Below, piece after piece: positions 57,829 through 64,000 of a stretch of 64,000 nt of DNA (within the stretch, counting starts at the first letter, position 1; each line of letters starts with the position of its first letter). Below the pieces are notes generated by a model that was not told where the DNA came from, made no database searches, and was given only the letters and a program-made list of their open reading frames with translations. The translations under genes and the position numbers were made by a program. Source of the DNA: Pegoplata infirma (lineage: Eukaryota > Arthropoda > Insecta > Diptera > Anthomyiidae); assembly GCA_963921195.1 (NCBI GenBank), contig OY992536.1, positions 108,464,778 through 108,528,777 of the forward strand, written 5' to 3'.

Positions 57829-58020
57829 TTGAATCAACAGATAAAATACAAGTTATGGGCTCATAGCGACTTGTGTCGGAAATGGAGAGAGACAGACCAA
57901 AATGTACAAAGTTTTAATCAAATATATTGGGCGTCACTCCTGTCTCAAATTGATACTGAAAACATGCGAGATGCGAAAATATACCAGCATTTTTTGAAAT
58001 TCAACAAACAGAATTAGTAA
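57829..58020 (+). other. Short open frame of uncertain status
   Basis: A 60-residue open stretch (for example WAHSDLCRKWRETDQNVQSF) with balanced composition, preceded by an AG acceptor-like site at 57790. It has no ATG, is in no known family, and another frame from that acceptor hits a stop. Possibly a gene or transposon fragment. Confidence 0.15.
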
Positions 58021-58032
58021 AAGTACAGAGTA

Positions 58033-58510
58033 ACCCAGTTGGAAACGTTCCCGAGTCGTCCTCAGCGACAGCGCAGTGACAAGTCGAAGTCTCTGCTAAC
58101 ATCCACATGACATCTCTATGTACTAAGTTAAGGACAGTTTCATATTAATTTTCAAAATTTCCTCACACAAAGTCAGTAGAGTCAAAGCATGCTGACTTTC
58201 TGGGGACATTTCCCTGAGACTTTTTTGGGGAAATGTCTGACGAAATTACAAAAAATCTTTGTATTTCCTTTAGTTGTTACTTTTATAAATTATCTTTCTC
58301 ATATTAAGAAATAAATTTTCTCCTTTTTTAGTCCCAACTGGATTTGAACCTGGAACCTCCAGATTCACACCTAACTACTTGTTCGAATTTGTATTTTCAA
58401 AAACTGTCTATTTAATACTTTTATACTACTTGTAAGATTTTGGTTTTATTTTAAATAAATCGATAATATTTCCATATTTATCTTGGAAATTGAAGAGTTG
58501 CCCAGATTTT
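58033..58510 (+). mobile_element. CCCAGTTGG element, right-truncated copy
   Basis: It matches 15239-15750 through the B-box segment and the GAAGAGTTGCCCAGATTTTAA phrase; the rest is absent where the next element begins. Confidence 0.72.
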
Positions 58511-58537
58511 AATATGAAAAAAAAAACATATAGACAT

Positions 58538-59085
58538 GATTACAATTATTCTCCTGGTCACAAATCCGGTCTCTAAACTTTTCCATTACATCAGGTTTTT
58601 GAGAAATTTGAAATACAATAAAATCGCGGGTTTTGGACATATTTGACAACTCATAGCGGATGAAGCCGTTGTGCTGATGACTTAAAAATAAGTTAAGGGT
58701 AAAGCTCAAACATTGCTCTTTAAGATGCATAACTCATTTGATTAGTCGATTTAACCGTAGGAGCACCAATTGTCTCTTAAAAAGGTTTTTTCCCTCAAAA
58801 ACGTTTTTTGTTCGAAAAACAATTATTTTTTCATTGAAAAACAATTAGTGCCCGAAGGGTTGAGCAGACTGCCCAAATGAGTATTGGATCTTAAAGAGTA
58901 ATGTTTAATCTTTACCCTCGACTTATTTTTAAGTCCCCATCACATCGGGTTCATCCGATATGAGTTCCCAAAAATGCCCAAAACGGCGATTTTTTTGAAC
59001 TTTGACCTCAATTTTCTCAAAAACCTGATGTGATGGGAATGTTTGGAGACCGGATTTTTGACCACCAGAACTATTGTAATCAAGT
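58538..59085. mobile_element. About 550-bp foldback element
   Basis: TGATTACAATTATTCTCCTG with GGTCTCTAAACTTTTCCATT, and the right mirror ending in ACTATTGTAATCA, form arms of about 200 bp with moderate mismatch. A loop with GTTTTTTGTTCG words lies between. No duplication was identified. Confidence 0.72.
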
Positions 59086-59089
59086 TTAT

Positions 59090-59800
59090 TAGGTCGCGTC
59101 CCAGTCGCATTTTCGATGTTTAGTAGTGTTTTTATTATTTTAAATTGAAAGTCGTTTTTAAGATTTGCTGACAATGTTTTTCTTTTGAGTGTACTTAATT
59201 AAATAACGTGGGTACGTACATATTTGCGTGTGTACGCGCTGCTAAACATATTTGCTTTTGGCATAAATCTTATATGAGTAAACAATTCGCACATATATAT
59301 TTGTATATGATAGAGTTACCATTAAAATAGGAATATACTTAATATTAGCCTATATAAATATAAAAGGGGGCTTGTATTGATGGGATGCCGGACCTTATTT
59401 TATTATGTCAGCGATCATAATCCCCACGGACATTATCTCCATAACCCAAATTGGTATTTGACCGAATTTATCACGGTCATAATGGCCGTATTTGTTGTGG
59501 GGACTATGACCATTTCCAAAACGCTCTTAGTCCCAATGGAAATAATGTACATTCCCTGTAGGATCCACGACCGAACAATTTTCGGTCATAACTCCCATTT
59601 ATATTATGGGGAATAAGTTCGTAATTCATATAATTCTAGGGATTATTGCTAACAAGTATAGTATCATAGTCCCAATCAGGGCCGCATTAAGGTATGGCGA
59701 GCCAAAGAACTTGTGGCCCCTCTGGAAAGTAAAAAGTCGCATGACAAAAACAAACAATTTATTCAAAAATTTTCTCCGAATGTGAAACTTTTTTAACGAA
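59090..59800. other. Unassigned; contains a 79-residue open frame
   Basis: 59377-59616 (+) encodes an open stretch with a hydrophobic segment (FITVIMAVFVVGTM). The DNA has several GGTCATAA/TTATGACC words, so a palindromic repeat may explain it. No family assigned. Confidence 0.25.
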
Positions 59801-59805
59801 AAATG

Positions 59806-59970
59806 TTTCGGCATCTGAGACTTTTTCTATACGAAAAATGTCTTAGAATCTGAAACTTTTTCTATACGAAAAATGTCTCAGAATCTGAGACTTTTTCTAT
59901 ACAAAAAATCCTTTAGAATCTGAGACCTTTCCTATACGAAAAATGTCTTAGAATCTGAGACTTTGCATAC
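59806..59970 (-). repeat. Minisatellite, ~37-bp unit, third array
   Basis: ACGAAAAATGTCTCAGAATC with TGAGACTTTTTCTAT units, reverse of those at 20750 and 33890; about four copies. Confidence 0.8.
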
Positions 59971-59977
59971 GATAAGT

Positions 59978-60012
59978 TGTTGAACAACTTGTTTAAGGTC
60001 GCAAGTGTGAAT
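59978..60012 (+). repeat. Fragment of the 135-bp MITE
   Basis: TTGTTGAACAACTTGTTTAAGG to CAAGTGTGAATC equals the right end of the copies at 8669 and 47127. Confidence 0.65.
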
Positions 60013-60013
60013 C

Positions 60014-60582
60014 GAAACCTATTCCGACACTCAAGCCGCTGTCAAGTCCCTGGAGTCAATGTTTCTGAAAACAAAATCTGCCCACACGTCTTTAAATAAG
60101 ATGGCCAAGCAGTTTGACATACGACTCATATGGGTCCCAGGGCACAGAGACATTCCAGGGAAAGGAGCTTGCAAGTCTGGGAACCACTTTACAGGTTCCA
60201 ACGGAATTGGAATGTGTTGGTATGCCTCTAGGAACTTGCATGCATAATCTACGGCTTTGTTTTGCAACGGAGACTAATCACAGACGAGTGAGACTACACT
60301 ACATATTTAGCCTTCTCTTAATCAGAAGCGCACAAGTGAGCTGATATCGCTTCCAAAAGAAAAGATTTCGACAGTGGTTTCTGTCCTTCACTTTCTGAAC
60401 AGGGACTTGCTTCTCTGGGATCTAGAGAGCAGCACAATCTTTCTGATTTGTCTTAGAAGTTTCATAAGGAGCCCAAATTGGTTTAACGGCAGGGACTAGT
60501 AGGGGAACCCCGTTGGAACAACGGACCTCAGAGTCTATGTGAGCTGACGTAAAGCGTCAGCAGCCACATACAACCTAACCTA
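60014..60582 (+). pseudogene. LINE 3' end with RNase H domain
   Basis: The first 160 bases read in frame as an RNase H C-terminal half: YSDTQAAVKSLES (Asp of SDxQA) and IRLIWVPGHRDIPG (His of the VPGH motif). The frame then degenerates. The 3' part ends with CAGCCACATACAACCTAACC, as in many insect LINEs of the R1/I/jockey groups. 5' truncated and inactive. Confidence 0.8.
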
Positions 60583-60689
60583 GGTACTGTTAAATAGTTC
60601 ATAGTTCTCCTTAAATCGAATTCCATAATGCATCGAAGAAATTTATGTTCTCACCAAATAAAGCTTTAAAAAATCAGCTTTAGGACGTA

Positions 60690-61110
60690 TTTTGTATATC
60701 ATTGATCCATAATAAATTCTAAAACGTTCTAGCGTTGTCCGTCTGTCTGTAGTTAACACGATGCAGTCAAAAATAAAAGAGGTAGACTCCTCAAGTTTGT
60801 GAGGTTTAGTGGGGAAATGCGCAAAATAGGACCATGGGGGAAAAAAGTTCTGCCTTACAGAACTAAACCAACTTATGAAGAACGCCAAATTTTAGATGTT
60901 TTTGTATTTTTGTTAAACAAATTAAACATTGATGTCGCTATTTTCTGCCCGCCCCATTTTGAGGGCTTGAAAGAAAAAAATCATTTGAATAATGATACAA
61001 TTCTAATACATGAGTGCACAAATCAGAACAAAATGGACGCCTTGTCAAACAATTTTTTTTTTCATATTGAAATGTAGATTCGGCATAGCCAAATCTATCA
61101 CTCTAACTTG
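60690..61110 (+). mobile_element. Mini-me-like repeat, subtype 1, 5' truncated
   Basis: GTTGTCCGTCTGTCTGTAG, CACGATGCAGTC, GGGGGAAAAAAGTTC and the end ATTCGGCATAGCC with CACTCTAACTTG occur in family order; the TATACCCTCC start is lost. Confidence 0.65.
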
Positions 61111-62345
61111 TTCGAATTAAAATTAATCTTTTTCGAATTAAAATTGATCTTTTTGGAATTACAATTGAGCTTTTTCGAATAACTGTAAATCTTTTTCGAA
61201 TTAAAATTGTTTTTTTTTTCGAATTACAATTAACCTTTTACAAATTACAACTGGAATCTTCGAATCACAATAGCTGTTTTTTTCGAATTTAATTGATCTT
61301 TTATAAATCAAAAAATGAATCTTAGAATAAAAATTGATATTTTTCGACCTTTAATGTATATTTTTATACCCTCCACTTACAATTAGTGATAGAGGGTATA
61401 TATAAGTTTGTCATTCCGTTTGTAACTCATCGAAATATCGGTCTGGGACCCCATAAAGTATATATATTCATGATGCCCGATCGATTTTAAGACATTCTAG
61501 CGATGTCCGTCTGTCCGTCTGTCTGTCTGTGGAAAATGCTGTAGCGGACAAAATATTGCACAGAGATTACTGAAACTTAACATATTTATTGGAAGTCCTC
61601 CCGAGAAGTTTGGTATTGAATTTGAGCAATATCGGTTCAGCGGTTCAAAAGTTATGAACGAAAATGTAAGCACACCTCAAAAATTTCAGTACATTCAACA
61701 TAACCTAAAAATACAAAATGCTTTAATTCGGATTCTGGTTGACATATGTGAACATAATTGAACACCAAATGGTATTTAAACAAGTACGAACATATTTTTT
61801 ACAAAAAAAAGAAAAAAATCGCGGATTTTTTTTACCAAAAATTTTTTTTGAGGAAATTTTTTTTAAATTTTTTTTTTTTTCAAAAGTAATTTCCTTTTAA
61901 ATAAAGTTTTTTGCAATAATCTTTTTGAAATTGTGGAGGGTATCACTACATTCGGCAAGGCCGAATTTGACTTTTTTACTTGTTCGAATTACAATTGACC
62001 TTTTTCGAATAACAGTTGATATTTTTTTGAATTACAATAGATATTTTTGAATTGCTATTGATCTTTTTTGAATTAAAATTGATCTTTTTCGAATTAAAAT
62101 TGATCTTTTTCTAATAACAGTTGATATTTTTCGAATTATGTACTATTGAATCTTCGAATTACAATTGATATTTTTCGAATTTCAATTGATCTTTTACGAA
62201 TTACAATTGGAATCTTAAAATTACAATTAATCATTTTAAATCACAATTTATCTTTTTAAATTACAATTGATCTTTTACGAATTACAATTGATCTTTTACG
62301 AATGACAATTTTTTTTTTTATTACGATTGCAGTCTTCGAATTACA
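61111..62345. repeat. ~23-bp satellite array, interrupted
   Basis: The degenerate unit is about TTCGAATTACAATTGATCTTT, running 61111-61373 and 61983-62345. It is split by a mini-me-like element. Roughly 25 units in all. Confidence 0.85.
61374..61982 (+). mobile_element. Mini-me-like repeat, subtype 2, complete
   Basis: About 609 bp inserted in the satellite. It starts TATACCCTCCACTTACAATT. It includes GAGGGTATATATAAGTTTG, the core shared with subtype 1 (TTTGTCATTCCGTTTGTAAC, CGAAATATCGGTCTGGGACC) and CCGTCTGTCCGTCTGTCTG. The remainder is distinct from subtype 1, and it ends GCAAGGCCGAATTTGACTTT then TTTACTTG. The surrounding array gives precise ends. Confidence 0.82.
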
Positions 62346-62349
62346 AATG

Positions 62350-62740
62350 GACAAGTAAGTTCTTAATAGATCCCTTCACGGAGAATAGCCAAGTTGTTTG
62401 TAACTCAACCGTATATTGATGCCTCTATTAGTTTTTTAACTCTATGGCTGTCAAAAAACAGTAGATTAACGTTTTTCCCAGAAGATTAGAAAACAACATG
62501 TAGCGGTATAACATCTAAAAAAATTTACATTTGTCATCTCTATTATCAGTTTGTTTCAGTAATTTTACTTCATTAATCCCTCTGTTGCTTATCAGTACGT
62601 AATATGTGATTACGGACATAAAATGATTAATAAATGACAAATTAAATCAATTAAATACAAATTATATTGTAATTATTAAGATGTTTTTTACTTGTAACTA
62701 TTTCTAATAACAGATTTAAATCTTGTAGTTTAATACTTTT
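62350..62740. other. AT-rich stretch, nothing defined
   Basis: No gene, array or terminal repeats seen. Confidence 0.35.
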
Positions 62741-62744
62741 TATG

Positions 62745-63605
62745 ACCTCCAATCACAGTATGGGTTATTCTCACTTTATGCTTTCGTGTGTAACGCATCG
62801 AAATAACGGTCGGGGACCCCATAAAGTACATACTTTTTTATTATTGATACATGATCGATTCTAAGATGTTTTATGAATGTTTGTCCGTCCGTCTGAGGAA
62901 ATCACGTTTGAGTCCAAACTAAAAGAACTTGACTCCTGAATGCACGAATATGTCTTATGGTCATAGGCTGGTTTAGTTCAGGGGGTCTACTGCGTAATTC
63001 GAATCGAAAGAAAGCGTTCGAATTCCGAAATTTTTAACCCTTTAAAAACAACACAGCCGTGTATGTAAATTTTTATATTTTTCTCTTTTTACATTCTCTG
63101 GAGAAGCGCTTACAAGTTCCAAGTAATTTTTCTTGAATAAAAATATTTTTTATTACATTATTTTAGAAATAAAAATTCTGTTCGAATCGATTTTCGTTTC
63201 GATTTGAGTTACGCAGTAGACCCTTAGAAATGGGCAAAATCGCATCAGGGGGAAAAAAGTTCCCCCTTTAAGAACTAAACCAACCTAAAAAAAACGTTTT
63301 TTTTTTGGATTTTTGTTAAACAAATTAAAAATTTGTATGTCAAATTAAAAATTTGTATGCACTAAGACCAAGGAGACTAGAAAATTACGTTTCTTTTCGG
63401 CCCAACTCCTTTTGTGGGCGTGGATTTTATAAAAAATATTCAAATGATGATGAAATAGTATAAATAAAATGCAAAAATCATATAAAATTAACTAGTAAAA
63501 ATATGTCGCGAGGGGAAGTTAATCCCCAATACCCCCACCGTCCTCCCCCCCAAAAAACCGCCCCTGGAATTTTTATACCCTACACCACTCTGTGGTACAG
63601 GGTAT
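62745..63605 (+). mobile_element. Mini-me-like repeat, subtype 1, interrupted
   Basis: CACAGTATGGGTTATTCTCA, the core, GTCCGTCCGTCTG, then an insertion at 62983-63223, then AAATGGGCAAAATCGCATCA and GGAAAAAAGTTCCCCC. It ends in a CCCCCCAAAAAACCGCCCC run. Confidence 0.7.
62983..63223. mobile_element. 241-bp MITE, GGGTCTACTGCGTAA ends
   Basis: GGGTCTACTGCGTAA and TTACGCAGTAGACCC face each other, followed inward by TTCGAATCGAAA and TTTCGATTTGAG. The insertion is evident from other copies of the host repeat; the duplication is unclear. Confidence 0.75.
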
Positions 63606-64000
63606 AATGACTTTGTGTAAAGAATTTTTGTATGGCATCCTGAAAAATTACCCCAATCCAAAATGACACCAACGTGAAAAATATCACCTCATAATTAAAT
63701 GTCAAATATGGCCCCAATTCAATGTGAAAAAATGCAAAAAAAGCTAATTTTGTAAAAAGAAAAATTACCCTAAAATTATTTAACAAAAATGTTTGGTTTC
63801 CAAATTTGTTTTCTTTAATTTTTTAGTGCTTAAATTACAATAATTTCATCGGGCAATATCTCCGTGATTAAAAAAGATATCTGAAGGATTCCAAAAGTAT
63901 TTTTTTTCAGATGTGCTAAACTATTTCCGCATCTAAAAATATTTCGCGGTTTTTTAGGGTCCCGAACATTGCGAAAATCTGAGTTTATTCACACTGTAAT
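63606..64000. repeat. AT-rich repeat, partly copied near 14240-14430
   Basis: The last ~120 bases (TCCGTGATTAAAAAAGATAT to GCGAAAATCTGAGTTTATTC) are a reverse-orientation relative of 14240-14430, inside the element 13637-16384. No gene. Confidence 0.5.

Larger units (their letters stand above)
20529..64000 (+). other. Presumed first intron of the MYND gene, over 43 kb
   Basis: The donor at 20529 has no partner I can recognise on the plus strand, and the remaining sequence is almost wholly mobile elements and repeats. The intron may end outside the window. Alternatively a small exon has been missed or the gene is rearranged. Confidence 0.4.

Noticed and set aside
59377..59616. A small membrane protein
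   Set aside because: No homology, palindromic DNA words, and no upstream signals; left as unassigned.

Overview
This window is nuclear DNA of an insect, most likely a fly. It is very AT-rich and has short spliced host exons between large amounts of transposon debris. The best markers are a complete four-exon enolase-phosphatase E1 gene, a MYND zinc-finger exon that looks like the N-terminus of the HIF prolyl hydroxylase, and a copia retrotransposon primed by half of initiator-Met tRNA. Many repeats carry a conserved core plus (GTCY)n and (TA)n blocks, like the mini-me elements known from Diptera. A calyptrate fly (blowfly or house-fly relative) is my inference.

Layout. 1-900: AT-rich repeats and one inverted-repeat element. 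910-2257: last four exons of an unrecognised basic, coiled-coil-like protein (+). 2400-5800: repeats and small DNA elements. 5843-6782: enolase-phosphatase (-). 7200-19500: SINE-like pieces, MITEs, tandem duplications and a three-level nest of elements, with a possible 5'UTR-like stretch and a GATA-containing patch near 12.0-12.75 kb. 19567-20528: MYND exon (+) ending at a strong splice donor. From there to 64000 I found no further host exon I can defend, so if the gene is intact this is an intron of at least 43 kb filled with mobile elements.

The presumed intron holds a very young copia (23691-28183, identical LTRs, ATAAA target duplication, one frameshift) inside an AT-rich foldback element; a decayed piggyBac with TTAA ends (43383-45004); hAT-like, TA-flanked and 3-bp-duplication MITEs; seven or more mini-me-like repeats; three arrays of one ~37-bp minisatellite; a ~23-bp satellite interrupted by a mini-me-like element; a 306-bp tandem repeat; and two LINE remnants.

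The three host genes are not an operon and need not act together. Enolase-phosphatase belongs to methionine salvage; the MYND gene, if it is the prolyl hydroxylase, belongs to oxygen sensing. I found no convincing new biological system. What stands out is the nesting: several insertions can be read against an uninterrupted copy elsewhere in the same window, which fixes element ends and target duplications directly. No functional tRNA or rRNA gene and no CRISPR array was seen. All coordinates were read by eye; repeat boundaries not tied to a duplication are approximate.
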